In this document: in pieces, positions 54,075 through 63,530 of the stretch
Numbering within the stretch: the stretch's first letter is position 1
How the letters are laid out: every line of letters begins with the position of its first letter
Assembly (NCBI GenBank): GCA_030425385.1
Contig: JAUIAH010000002.1
Span: 1 to 64,000, forward strand
Direction: 5' to 3'
DNA from: Verrucomicrobiia bacterium
GTDB lineage: Bacteria > Verrucomicrobiota > Verrucomicrobiia > Verrucomicrobiales > DEV007
Length of the DNA stretch: 64,000 bases
Position numbers and translations under genes: made by a program
Notes under the pieces: model-generated
Databases searched by the model: none
The model's input: the letters and a program-made list of their open reading frames with translations, nothing else
Told to the model about the DNA's origin: nothing

Positions 54075-56063
54075 ATGGCGCAAGCCCTTGAAATCGCTGA
54101 GCAAACCCAGGTCATTGACGCCTGTTGGGAACGCTTGCGCACATTGGTCTTGGTGGATCAACAGTGGCCTCGGCCCGACGCCATTCCAGCACGTGAAGCC
54201 TTGCTCCGTTGGGCCCCCGAGATTCACGAACGGCTTCAGACGAAACACGCACTCATCCACCGCTTCGGTGTCATACCCATCGTTGCCGTCGTCGGTCTCC
54301 TCAACAGCGGCAAATCCTCGCTTACCGCCTCATTTCTTAGCGCGGCGAATCGCAAACGGGTCTTGCGAGGCGTGTCACAACGTCAGGGCAGCCAGCGTTT
54401 CACTCTTTGGGTCCCGCATAGCTGGAAAGAAGACACCCTCTTCTTTGAAAAGCTCTGTCAGATGCTCACGCGCGTCTTTGCGACAGAGCCCGAATTGCTT
54501 GCCGATGACGAAGCCGAGGCGCAGGCCCAACAGAATGCCGTAGAGAATCTGCATCGCCCCCTCATTGGCGTCGATGCTAGTCTTACAGAACATCATCTCG
54601 GGATCCTTGATTGCCCCGATATCCAACGTGCCCAACAGATCGATGATCGTAGTCGCTTGGAATTGGTGGAACGCGCCGCCGAGATCTGCGCGGCCGTGTT
54701 CGTCGTCTTTGCGAGGAGCCAGGTAGAGATCCGCACCTTGCAAGACATCCTCGATGCCATGCCTGGTGCCCGCCGCATCCATGCGATCAATTTGATCAAG
54801 GATGACCCGGCAGAGCGCGTCAGAGCCGAAGCTGCTTCCGTGCTCAATCTCGACGCCAATGATCCTGTCTACGGTGCCTACGACTTCCTTTCCGCCCACT
54901 ATCAGAATCGCACTCCTGCGTGGGATCCCAATCTCTCCCGCACGCCCGAAGAACGCATGGCCATGAGCGAGCCTTGCTTCTTTAAGATCCACCCCGACCC
55001 GGCTGCCAATTCCCCAAAGAGCATCGGGGAAGATCGATCGATGAAGGCATTGGCCGATGAGCTCACTCCGCACGCCGTCAAGAGCCGGCGCATGCAAGAA
55101 CTGATCCGAGAGTTCTATCAAGATCTTCAATCGGGAATCGATGCCGTTCAAGAGCGTCTCGACAGCTCTTGGGCGGGGCTCAATGAAGCTTCACGACGCC
55201 TTCGTGATCACTGTCAGGATCTTCTCACAGAAGGTGGTCATTTGCAGATCAAGATGAGCCCTGACATCGTGCAAAGCATGGAGCAAAGCCTCGCACGCAC
55301 CGCCAATGTCTACTATAAATGGCTACTCCTTCCCCAACGCAAGTTCCTCCAAGCCTGCACCAAGCTAGTCGAGAAAGGGCGCGACATCGCCCTCCCTGGC
55401 AAAGCGTTACGCGAGAAGAAGGATGCCTTAGAGTCCAAGTGGCGTGCCAGCGCCTCTCACAAAGTGAAGAAGGGCTCCGTGAAGCCCGAAGACGTCCAAC
55501 GCATGCTCAGTCTATGGAGCAGTGCTATTGGCCATTATCGGGAAGCGGCTGATTGGAAAGAGGAAAGTGAACGGGTCTTGCAGCGCTTTATCGACGAAGA
55601 CAAGACGAACCTGACCGATGCCGAATGGGATGCGCTCACGGGGCCCTTGTGGAAACAGATGCCGAAGAAAGCGCGCCTCCAACTCATCACATCCGCCTTC
55701 CTCATGTTCGGTGGCGTCCTACTCGCATTCTTCGATGGCGGCGTCTCTCTTGTGTCTCTCAAAGCCATGGATTTGTTAGGCGGCATCGGCGTGGTGGCTT
55801 CGTTAGGCGTCAATATGCAAGGTGCCAAGGACTTTGAGAAAGCCCTGGAAGAGAAACTCGGCCTCCAGCAGGTTGCCAATTTCCACGCCGTCGTCTGTGA
55901 CATTGTGGGTCTCCCCCGTGATCGTGAGGATAGAGGCCATTTGCCTGATCCAACGGTGCCTGTGAAGCTGAATCAAGACGCTTTCGGCATCCGCGCGCGA
56001 GGATGGACCCGACACCAGGTGAATGCCGAAGCTTTGAAAGAAATCCGTGCCTATGGTCTCTAA
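54075..56063 (+). CDS. Membrane-associated dynamin-like GTPase A
   Basis: A 662-residue protein. The P-loop is VVGLLNSGKSSL (GLLNSGKS at 74-81); the G3 position reads LGILDCPDIQ (D179-C-P-D, where DxPG is usual) and a G4-like NLIKDD lies at 239-244. Residues 330-535 are long helices, probably coiled (stalk-like). Residues about 535-580 are hydrophobic (LITSAFLMFGGVLLAFF and LLGGIGVVASLGV), fitting membrane insertion or a hairpin paddle. This matches bacterial dynamin-like GTPases in layout, not in close sequence. The next gene, another GTPase, overlaps by 11 bases. Divergent from recQ with 76 bases or less between. Confidence 0.65.
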   Translation: MAQALEIAEQTQVIDACWERLRTLVLVDQQWPRPDAIPAREALLRWAPEIHERLQTKHALIHRFGVIPIVAVVGLLNSGKSSLTASFLSAANRKRVLRGVSQRQGSQRFTLWVPHSWKEDTLFFEKLCQMLTRVFATEPELLADDEAEAQAQQNAVENLHRPLIGVDASLTEHHLGILDCPDIQRAQQIDDRSRLELVERAAEICAAVFVVFARSQVEIRTLQDILDAMPGARRIHAINLIKDDPAERVRAEAASVLNLDANDPVYGAYDFLSAHYQNRTPAWDPNLSRTPEERMAMSEPCFFKIHPDPAANSPKSIGEDRSMKALADELTPHAVKSRRMQELIREFYQDLQSGIDAVQERLDSSWAGLNEASRRLRDHCQDLLTEGGHLQIKMSPDIVQSMEQSLARTANVYYKWLLLPQRKFLQACTKLVEKGRDIALPGKALREKKDALESKWRASASHKVKKGSVKPEDVQRMLSLWSSAIGHYREAADWKEESERVLQRFIDEDKTNLTDAEWDALTGPLWKQMPKKARLQLITSAFLMFGGVLLAFFDGGVSLVSLKAMDLLGGIGVVASLGVNMQGAKDFEKALEEKLGLQQVANFHAVVCDIVGLPRDREDRGHLPDPTVPVKLNQDAFGIRARGWTRHQVNAEALKEIRAYGL

Positions 56064-57837
56064 CAATGCCACTCTAAACATTTGTCTCCAAGCGGCGGAC
56101 GACGTGGAAGCTGCTCTCAATAGTCTTGGAGACACGTCTCACTGGCCAGCCGATCACCAGCTGAGACAACAGTGTGCGCACTATCGGAGTGCATGCAGAG
56201 AGCTAGCCAATCAGAAAGGTCTCGGACAACTCGCCATCGCGTTCATCGGCCCCAAGAACGCGGGCAAGACGACCTTGCTATCCATGCTGGTACGTCTGGA
56301 CGCGCTTCGTGACCAGCTCAGCGCGGGCGAAGGTCTTGCCGGATCCACGGAACGCATTCGATGGATCAGCACCCATCCCATTGATGAATTGAATCGCGAC
56401 GTCGAGGAGAGTCTTCACGTGGATCCTACCGATTTGGTCAATCTTGGATGCGACTACACTTTGGTCGACGTCCCGGGAGCCAACGAGGCCAACCGCAGTC
56501 GCGCCGCAGCCGCCGAACGGGCTCTTCGCGCTGCCCATCTCAAGGTGCTCGTGGTGGAAGCCCGCACGATGGAAGATGCCACCCTGTTAGATTATGTGGC
56601 CAATGCCGACGGCGCCACCATTCTCCCCATCATCAATCAGATTCGTCCAGGGACGGAGGATCAAGAGATCGATGGATTCCTCGCGACGTTGAAGCACGCC
56701 CTACCGGCCTCCAACATTCTTTCACCCTTGCGTATTGGCGACTTTCAACTGGCAAGTGAAGCCAGCCCCGAGGGGGCACTCACAGACGCAGCCAAGCGTT
56801 TCCGAGCACGTCTGCAAGAGTTTGTGCATGCGGAGAAACTCGACGAATTGCTAGAGCCTCAGTTGCTGCGAATGAAGGCACGGTTTGAGGATGACATTCG
56901 GGCGACGCTCACCGATGCGCTGCCAGCCACGGCCGCCGCGGCTCAGGAGTTGCGGCAATTTGAGGACACCCTCGCCACGCAAGCACTCGAACGCCTCCTC
57001 GGCGCGGACGATCACAATCGCACGGTGCAGGCAGCGCTCCGACAGCAGCTCCGCGCGGTGTATCAACAACGGACCCCTGTACTCTTCTTCCCTTGGCGCA
57101 TGTTTGTCAGTCTCGCGAATGTGTTGCATGGCGCCCTAGAGAAAGTGCCGCTCCTCCTGGCGGGCAGCCTCCCTTCGCTCGTGAGTTCGGCCATGACCGC
57201 GGTGAAGAATGTGACCCGTGACCGTGAGTTCCAAACAGAGCGGAGTGAAGGATTGCGCAAGCACGCCGAATGGTTGGTGAAAGAGTCCCTCTTTCCCAAA
57301 GTCAGCCATTTGGAGGCCGCCCTGCGAAGTGACCTGCGTAATGAATCGCTTGTTAGTGAGCGCGATGGACTCCAGGTGGAGTTCGAGGGTCTCGAACTGC
57401 TACAAGCTCGCTCCAGCACGCTCTATCAGGAGACCCTGGATGCTAAGGCCCCCGGTCGAGCCGCCACCTGGGTGACCGGGCTCATCGGTCTAGCCATCTT
57501 CTGGGGCATCTTCATCTGGCCCTCGATCGCTCTCTACAAGGAGTACTTCGCCGCGGTGAACGCCTTCGTTGACGGGCAGGCTCAACCGGCATTTCCAAAG
57601 GACAGCTTTTCCGTGATTGGCACGAGCTTTCTGTTAGCCCTGTTTCCCATGTTGTTCTGGCTTCTGCTCGTCCTCAGTTGGGTCGCCACCCGCTCTCGGG
57701 CTCGAGAGTGTCTCCACATGTTGCGCCAAGGCCATCAGCAAATCATTGAGGATCTCCATGCCCAACGACTCCTTCGCGTGCATGCCCACCATCCTCATTT
57801 GGCGGCCTGTCTACGCCTCTTCTCCCTGAAGTCCTGA
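56053..57837 (+). CDS. Membrane-anchored dynamin-like GTPase B
   Basis: ATG 56053 (594 aa) overlaps the stop of GTPase A by 11 bases; GTG 56047 is an alternative. P-loop AFIGPKNAGKTTL (GPKNAGKT at 66-73), G3 TLVDVPGANEAN (D139-V-P-G142), and a weak G4 (INQIRPGTED). A long helical region (255-455) follows, then two clear membrane helices near 474-495 (VTGLIGLAIFWGIFIWPSIA) and 523-545 (LLALFPMLFWLLLVLSWV). Low similarity to GTPase A outside the P-loop. Tandem unequal GTPases of this kind form heteromers that tether or remodel membranes in other bacteria; here that is inferred. Confidence 0.65.
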   Translation: MVSNNATLNICLQAADDVEAALNSLGDTSHWPADHQLRQQCAHYRSACRELANQKGLGQLAIAFIGPKNAGKTTLLSMLVRLDALRDQLSAGEGLAGSTERIRWISTHPIDELNRDVEESLHVDPTDLVNLGCDYTLVDVPGANEANRSRAAAAERALRAAHLKVLVVEARTMEDATLLDYVANADGATILPIINQIRPGTEDQEIDGFLATLKHALPASNILSPLRIGDFQLASEASPEGALTDAAKRFRARLQEFVHAEKLDELLEPQLLRMKARFEDDIRATLTDALPATAAAAQELRQFEDTLATQALERLLGADDHNRTVQAALRQQLRAVYQQRTPVLFFPWRMFVSLANVLHGALEKVPLLLAGSLPSLVSSAMTAVKNVTRDREFQTERSEGLRKHAEWLVKESLFPKVSHLEAALRSDLRNESLVSERDGLQVEFEGLELLQARSSTLYQETLDAKAPGRAATWVTGLIGLAIFWGIFIWPSIALYKEYFAAVNAFVDGQAQPAFPKDSFSVIGTSFLLALFPMLFWLLLVLSWVATRSRARECLHMLRQGHQQIIEDLHAQRLLRVHAHHPHLAACLRLFSLKS

Positions 57838-57893
57838 CGCTCAAAGCCTGCGGATTTCCATGTCCCATGACGCTATGATAAGGTGAGCCTCCC

Positions 57894-60800
57894 ATGAAGC
57901 CGTCCACCGAACCCACCGCGCGCGAACTCTTCCTGGAGATTTCGGCCATGTCGTCTCCGGACGAGCGGACGAAGTTGATGGACGAGATCTGCGGTGATTT
58001 CCCTGACATTCGTCACGAGGTGGAGGCACTTCTCGCCGAGGAAGCCGCTATGGGTGATTTCTTGGAATCGGCAGCCATCGACCAGATTCCCCATGCGGAG
58101 GAACCCAAGGTCATCGGCCCTTACAAACTCCTTCAAGAGATCGGTGAGGGTGGCTGCGGCATGGTCTACTTGGCGGAACAAGAACGTCCTGTCCGGCGAC
58201 GCGTGGCCCTGAAGGTCATCAAGCTGGGGATGGACACCAAGAGCGTCATTGCCCGCTTCGAGTCCGAGCGGCAAGCGCTCGCCCTGATGGAGCACCCTAA
58301 CATCGCGACGGTGCTCGATGCCGGCACCACGGAAACGGGACGGCCATTCTTTGTGATGGAACTCGTGCGCGGCGTCCCCATCACGGACTACTGCGATCAG
58401 CACACCCTTTCCATCCAGGAGCGGCTGCAATTGTTCATCCAGGTCACTCAAGCGATCCAACACGCTCATCAGAAAGGCATCATTCATCGCGACATCAAAC
58501 CTTCTAACATTCTCGTTACCGAGAACGATGGCATCCCCGTCCCTAAGATCATCGATTTCGGCATCGCCAAAGCCACTGAGCAGCGCCTAACAGACAAGAC
58601 GCTCTTCACCGAGTTCCAATCGTTCATCGGCACGCCCGCCTACATGAGCCCTGAACAGGCGGAGATGAGCAGTCTCGACGTCGATACGCGGAGCGATATC
58701 TATTCGTTAGGGGTCTTGCTCTACGAGATGTTAGCAGGCACCACCCCATTCGACGCCCAAGCCCTTCGTGAAAGTGGAATCGATGCGTGTCGGCAGACCA
58801 TCCGGACAGAAGAGCCCGATCGCCCTTCACAGCGGGTGAGCACCCTCGCAGGAGATGCCCTTTCCCTCACAGCGCAACACCGCGGTCTGGAAGCTCCGCG
58901 TCTCGGGCATGCCCTCCGAGGTGATCTCGACTGGATCGTGATGAAGTGCCTGGAGAAAGATCGTCAAAGACGCTACGCCACGGCCAATGCGCTCACTCTA
59001 GATCTGGAGCGGTATTTGGAGGGGGAGCTCGTGCTCGCTCGCCCACCGAGCACTCTCTATCGCCTGCAGAAGAGTTTCCGGCGACACCGCGGAGTCGTCA
59101 TTGCCGGCGGGACCGTTGCTCTCACGCTCATTGGTGCCGTGGGCGTGTCGAGCTGGCTAGCCTGGCGCGCCATGAAGGCGGAGGCACAGGCATCCGCTGC
59201 ACAATCCGAGCAGGTCACGCTGCGGGAAATTGCCGAACGTGATCGCGAGCAGGCCGAGGCCAGCGCAGCCTCTGCGCGGCTGAGTCAATACGTCGCCGAG
59301 ATGAACCTGGCCTTTCAGGCACTCGGCGACGGCAACTTGGGCCGCGCCTTCCAACTCTTGCAGAAACACCAGGGAAATGAACCACCTGACTTCGTCTGGC
59401 GCTACCTGCGGAAACTCTGTGAGGGTGATCCTCACGAAGCCCTCATCGATCGTGGCCCGAGCATTCTTGACATCGCCTTTGACTCCAGTGGCGAACTCCT
59501 GGCCGTCGCCACCGTTGAGAGCATCGAGATCTGGGACCTCGCCTTGCGGTCTCGTATCATTCAACTTCCCGCCACTGTCCGCGCCCTGACATTCTCGCCC
59601 AATGGAGAAACCCTCTACACAGGGGACGAACGCGGCATCCGTTCCTGGAACACCACGAGCTGGCTGCCCCAAAGCGGCCCCGCTGATCGCACAGAGGCGC
59701 TAACAATCTCCCCAGATGGGAGGCGCCTTCTCACGGGGGATCACTCGCGCATCCGACTTTACGACACCGCGAGCTGGGTGCTCATTTGGGAGAAACGGGA
59801 ATCCACTTCTCCCATTGCGTTCTCTCCCAATGGCACGCACATCGCTTCCAATCATCGCGACGGTCTCCAGATCATTCTCGCTGCCAACGGGTCTCGCACT
59901 CACCTCCTGGAAGGATCTGATCTCCTCGCCACCCATAGCGTCTTGTTCCATCATCAGGGTCGGCAGGTCTTTGCCCCTCACAATGTGACCTCTACAGACG
60001 GCATCTATTCGGTCGGTCGATGGGATGCTGGCACGGGGCGAGAACTCACCCCCATTCCACCTGCCACAGATACCAACACACTCGCCCATACCAGCGCTAT
60101 CACGGACCTCGCGATCGATCCCCGCAGCCGGACACTCGCCACCGTGAGCCGTGACCATGCCGTGGGTATCTGGGATTTGGAAAGTGGCCGCCAGTTAGGC
60201 CTGCTTCGCGGTCATCACAATGAAGTCCTCACGGCAGCCTTTGCGCCTTCCGGCAACGCCCTTGTCACGGGCAGCGGCGACGGTGCCCTTCTCCTATGGC
60301 CTAACAAAGCCCCTGAGACTCTCGATGCCCCATCCACCACCGGCTTCGCTCTGAGTTTCTCGCCCGATGGGTCGCAGATCCTCGAGATCGATCCTGAACG
60401 GCAGGAGTGGCAGATTCGCCAACCGCAACGGGAACGGGCCTCCCGCTCCTGGCCCCTTGCAGCGGATGGGCCCTTGCAGCCGAGCACCTTCGCCGTGAGC
60501 CACGATTTCTCCACCGCCGTCCAGGTCGTGGGCAAGACCTTGCATCGCTGGGAACTCGCGACTGGCAAACACACTACTCACGAATGCTCACAAGCTCCCC
60601 AAGCTCTCCATCTTTCTCCCGATGGCCATCAATTGATCACTCGGGCACGCGATCACGCCACCTGGTGGACCTTGACCGAGGCTTCCCTAACGGAACACCT
60701 GGGCATGAACGGCGTGGAATGGGCTACCTTTAGCGATGACGGTCATTGCCTCATCACCTTCACCTCGCGAGGGTTCACTCAGGTGATCGACGCCAAGACA

Positions 60801-61205
60801 CGCGAGATCTCTCACACATTCGCCATCGGAACCGTCGGAAGAGGGCGCGCGCTTTCGATCGATGGCAGTTGGCTCGCCACTTCACGTAATCCTTCCGATT
60901 CCGACCATGGGATCGATCTCTGGGACACCGAGACCGGCGAGCGTTTGCAAGAGCTGATTGGGCACAAACAGCGCGTAGCTGCCCTGGCGTTCTCTCCAGA
61001 CAAGCGCATCCTCGCGTCTGCCAGTGACGATAGCACACTCAAATTCTGGCACCTTGAAAGCGGTCGGGAACTCCTCTCCCTGCGCGACTTTGGCCGCACC
61101 TTTCACGGGCTCCGCTTCTCGCCTGATGGCCAATGGCTCCTCGGCAACACGGGTGGCCTCGGGCGTGCTCGCGAAGTGCATCTCATCGAGGCCCCCATGC
61201 GCTAG
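57894..61205 (+). CDS. Ser/Thr protein kinase with C-terminal WD40-like propeller
   Basis: A 1103-residue membrane kinase. After a short helical start comes a Hanks-type domain (about 77-385): Gly loop GEGGCGMVYLAE, ATP Lys in VALKVIKLG, catalytic HRDIKPSN (about 199-206), DFGIAKA, and GTPAYMSPEQAE. One membrane helix lies near 402-422 (VVIAGGTVALTLIGAVG), then a coiled segment rich in Ala/Glu, then WD40-like repeats from about 520 to the end (LAVATVESIEIWDL, LATVSRDHAVGIWDLESG, LASASDDSTLKFWHLESG). This architecture is very common in Planctomycetes and Verrucomicrobia. The propeller is probably extracytoplasmic and senses an unknown ligand. It begins 56 bases after GTPase B. Confidence 0.92.
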   Translation: MKPSTEPTARELFLEISAMSSPDERTKLMDEICGDFPDIRHEVEALLAEEAAMGDFLESAAIDQIPHAEEPKVIGPYKLLQEIGEGGCGMVYLAEQERPVRRRVALKVIKLGMDTKSVIARFESERQALALMEHPNIATVLDAGTTETGRPFFVMELVRGVPITDYCDQHTLSIQERLQLFIQVTQAIQHAHQKGIIHRDIKPSNILVTENDGIPVPKIIDFGIAKATEQRLTDKTLFTEFQSFIGTPAYMSPEQAEMSSLDVDTRSDIYSLGVLLYEMLAGTTPFDAQALRESGIDACRQTIRTEEPDRPSQRVSTLAGDALSLTAQHRGLEAPRLGHALRGDLDWIVMKCLEKDRQRRYATANALTLDLERYLEGELVLARPPSTLYRLQKSFRRHRGVVIAGGTVALTLIGAVGVSSWLAWRAMKAEAQASAAQSEQVTLREIAERDREQAEASAASARLSQYVAEMNLAFQALGDGNLGRAFQLLQKHQGNEPPDFVWRYLRKLCEGDPHEALIDRGPSILDIAFDSSGELLAVATVESIEIWDLALRSRIIQLPATVRALTFSPNGETLYTGDERGIRSWNTTSWLPQSGPADRTEALTISPDGRRLLTGDHSRIRLYDTASWVLIWEKRESTSPIAFSPNGTHIASNHRDGLQIILAANGSRTHLLEGSDLLATHSVLFHHQGRQVFAPHNVTSTDGIYSVGRWDAGTGRELTPIPPATDTNTLAHTSAITDLAIDPRSRTLATVSRDHAVGIWDLESGRQLGLLRGHHNEVLTAAFAPSGNALVTGSGDGALLLWPNKAPETLDAPSTTGFALSFSPDGSQILEIDPERQEWQIRQPQRERASRSWPLAADGPLQPSTFAVSHDFSTAVQVVGKTLHRWELATGKHTTHECSQAPQALHLSPDGHQLITRARDHATWWTLTEASLTEHLGMNGVEWATFSDDGHCLITFTSRGFTQVIDAKTREISHTFAIGTVGRGRALSIDGSWLATSRNPSDSDHGIDLWDTETGERLQELIGHKQRVAALAFSPDKRILASASDDSTLKFWHLESGRELLSLRDFGRTFHGLRFSPDGQWLLGNTGGLGRAREVHLIEAPMR

Positions 61206-61268
61206 ACGGAAACTTTGCGGAATTCAGGTCCGCATGACGCCATCAGGGGTGAACCCCCTATACAATCG

Positions 61269-61430
61269 GTGACCACATCTCTTTCATCACAGACCCGCTG
61301 GCTTATCGCCGCTCTGGGAACCCTCGTCCTGACCGCCCACATCCTCGGGCTATTCGGGGCCGAATCTGAAACAGTGATGGTCCCTGCTGCGACGAAACCA
61401 CCGATTGCCTGGGAGCATCTTGCCTTCTAA
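61269..61430 (+). CDS. Possible 53-residue single-helix membrane peptide
   Basis: From GTG 61269 a peptide with one hydrophobic segment (WLIAALGTLVLTAHILGLFG) and a polar tail (ESETVMVPAATKPPIAWEHL) can be read; the frame is also open upstream to ATG 61215. There is no good ribosome binding site, and GGGGTGAACCCC just upstream may form a small hairpin. It fills most of the 250-base gap between the kinase and the repeat protein. Coding status is doubtful. Confidence 0.3.
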   Translation: MTTSLSSQTRWLIAALGTLVLTAHILGLFGAESETVMVPAATKPPIAWEHLAF

Positions 61431-61456
61431 CCTCGGGCCCGTGTCGGCCATCAAGC

Positions 61457-62800
61457 ATGTCCACGCCCCTCATCCCCTTCGCGACTATCGCGGCGACTGC
61501 GACCGCCGCCTTTGGGCTCGGGTGGATGGCCAAGCCAGCCACTTCCCACGACGCACGTCCCTCTCAGAGCACTTCAGCGATCTCAGTCACCGAGCGGAAT
61601 TCTACTAGCACTTCACCCAAAAGCACAAGGCCCTCCCCTATTGCCGCCTATCTTCCGGCTAGAGGCCCGATGGACGCTGCCAGCATGTCCAAGGCCATGA
61701 GTGCCATGGCCCGTGAGAATGACCCGCTCAAACGGGCGGCCATGTTTACCGCTCTGCTAGAGCAACTCGCACCAGCGAATGCCAAAGCTGCCTTTGCCGC
61801 ATGCCACGATTGCCAGCGCGGTCAACGGCACGGCCACGGGCTTGGAAATGAAATGCACCTATTGCTCAATGCCTGGGGACGTTTGGATGGGAAGACGGCC
61901 ATTGCCGAGCTCGCCTCCATGGCAAAAGCGCAAGGAGACAACTTCCGTGGAGTCACAACCGACGCCTTTCATATCTTCGCGGTACTATCTGGATGGGCGA
62001 TCGAAGATGCCGACGCAGCGATCGCCTATGTTCGTAGCATGGATCGGAATGTCGAACTCTTCACCGCTGGCATTGTGCAAGGATTGATGACCAAAGGCCT
62101 CGACGACGCCGTCGCCTTCATCGGCACGCTCCCAGAAAGTCAGCGCAAGATGCGGGCACACTATATGGTCGGCGTGGCAGATGAAATGTTAGAACAGGGA
62201 ACGAGGGCTGCTGCTGCATGGGCCGTGACTTTGGAGAATGCTAGCCTCAGGGAAGGGGCGATGAGCCGTGTGGCCATGACCTATGCTCATGAGAATCTCG
62301 ACGCAGCGGTCGCCTGGGTGAGTGACCATGCCGACCAACCCTATGCCAAGAAAGCACTCGCCGAAGTGGCGAAAGCATGGGCCGCCAAGGATCCGCAAGC
62401 CGTGATTGATTGGGCCACGGTTCTGCCAGAGGCCAATCAATCCGCCGTCTTCGAGGAGGCTTTTGACCAGTGGACCGAACAGGATCCTACCGGTGCGAGC
62501 GAGTACCTTGCCACGATGTCTGACTCCGCCATGAAGGATTCCGCCCTGCAAGGATTCGCCCAGAAGTTCGCCCGCAAAGATCCTGCGGCCGCGGCGTCTT
62601 GGGCCGAGATCATCCAGAGTGATCAACTCCGTATGGAGACGCTGACACGAATCGCTGATGATTGGCTGCGACACGATCGCGCCTCAGCAAAGGCCTGGCT
62701 CAGTCGCGACAGCGGCCTTCCCCTCGAAACGCAGCAATCGATTCTTGAAGCCAGCGAACGCAACCCGTGGGAGCGTTCCCAAGGCCCCCGCGATCGTTGA
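61457..62800 (+). CDS. Exported helical-repeat protein, unknown function
   Basis: A 447-residue protein with an N-terminal hydrophobic segment (LIPFATIAATATAAFGLGWM) acting as signal or anchor, then a Ser/Thr/Pro-rich linker to about residue 70. The rest is made of helical repeats of about 30-33 residues with recurring WxxxxDPxAAxxWxxxLP-type spacing: WAIEDADAAIAYVRSM, WAAKDPQAVIDWATVLP, WTEQDPTGASEYLATM, FARKDPAAAASWAEII. Similar repeat proteins are numerous in Verrucomicrobia; function is unknown, but such solenoids usually bind proteins. It lies 251 bases after the kinase in the same direction and may be its partner. Confidence 0.7.
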   Translation: MSTPLIPFATIAATATAAFGLGWMAKPATSHDARPSQSTSAISVTERNSTSTSPKSTRPSPIAAYLPARGPMDAASMSKAMSAMARENDPLKRAAMFTALLEQLAPANAKAAFAACHDCQRGQRHGHGLGNEMHLLLNAWGRLDGKTAIAELASMAKAQGDNFRGVTTDAFHIFAVLSGWAIEDADAAIAYVRSMDRNVELFTAGIVQGLMTKGLDDAVAFIGTLPESQRKMRAHYMVGVADEMLEQGTRAAAAWAVTLENASLREGAMSRVAMTYAHENLDAAVAWVSDHADQPYAKKALAEVAKAWAAKDPQAVIDWATVLPEANQSAVFEEAFDQWTEQDPTGASEYLATMSDSAMKDSALQGFAQKFARKDPAAAASWAEIIQSDQLRMETLTRIADDWLRHDRASAKAWLSRDSGLPLETQQSILEASERNPWERSQGPRDR

Positions 62801-62816
62801 GGATGCCGTAATGATG

Positions 62817-63527
62817 CTAGGATAAGGCACGCACCGCCGTTTCCAACTCAGCCGAAACGGCTCGCCATCCGTCACGGGTGTCGCGCTGATCGGCGAAGAA
62901 GCGCGGCGGCCCAAAGGTGATTCGAATCGGGGTCGGTCGGGGGCAGCGGGCTCGTGGTGGGAAAGCCCGATGCGCCCCCTCAAGATAGGCTGGCACGACC
63001 GGAATCGTCGTCCCAGCGACAAGGCGCCCGATCCCCGGCTTGAAACCTGCCATGCGCCCATCGCGGCTACGCGTGCCCTCGGGGAAGAGAATGAGGACAG
63101 AGTGTCCAGCCTCGACCCGATCTCGCAAATCGGTGAGGGCATGACCGCTGGCCCGCCGGCGCCACAATGGTAGCGCATTGAGACAGAGCGCTGCGAACCA
63201 AGCGGCGCTCGGTTTCTCAAAGAAGGTATCGCCCGCGGCGACCGGGAAAACATGGCCGTTCCAGCGCAACGGAAGCGCAGCGGCAAGGGACAGCGCGTCG
63301 AGGTGACTGGCGTGATTCGCCACGATGATGAAACGGGGATCGAGGGGCAAATGCTCGCGCCCGCAGACGTGCAGCCGATGCGCGAGGCGAAGATAGCCCC
63401 GAACGAGTATCCACCACGGAAGGCTGACTAACGCACCCACAAGGCCCGTCTCGCGACGCGTGCACATCGGTCGCTGCCCTGGAGCAACATCCCGATCCTT
63501 GGCACCCGTGTAGTCCCAACGCTCCAT
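62817..63527 (-). CDS. plsC: 1-acyl-glycerol-3-phosphate acyltransferase
   Basis: A 236-residue membrane acyltransferase making phosphatidic acid. The catalytic HX4D is in VANHASHLDALSLA, the phosphate-binding FPEGTRSRDG and the IPVVPAYLEG block are present, and a hydrophobic segment lies near residues 28-48. The CdsA gene directly upstream (3-base gap) uses its product, so the two form a phospholipid-synthesis unit. The ATG 63527 start follows the CdsA stop closely. It converges on the repeat-protein gene. Confidence 0.9.
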   Translation of the reverse strand: MERWDYTGAKDRDVAPGQRPMCTRRETGLVGALVSLPWWILVRGYLRLAHRLHVCGREHLPLDPRFIIVANHASHLDALSLAAALPLRWNGHVFPVAAGDTFFEKPSAAWFAALCLNALPLWRRRASGHALTDLRDRVEAGHSVLILFPEGTRSRDGRMAGFKPGIGRLVAGTTIPVVPAYLEGAHRAFPPRARCPRPTPIRITFGPPRFFADQRDTRDGWRAVSAELETAVRALS

Positions 63528-63530
63528 GCA

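Noticed and set aside
54076-54142. Longer RecQ start reaching into the GTPase gene
   Set aside because: The added residues are unlike RecQ and overlap a divergent gene; GTG 53998 precedes the conserved start.
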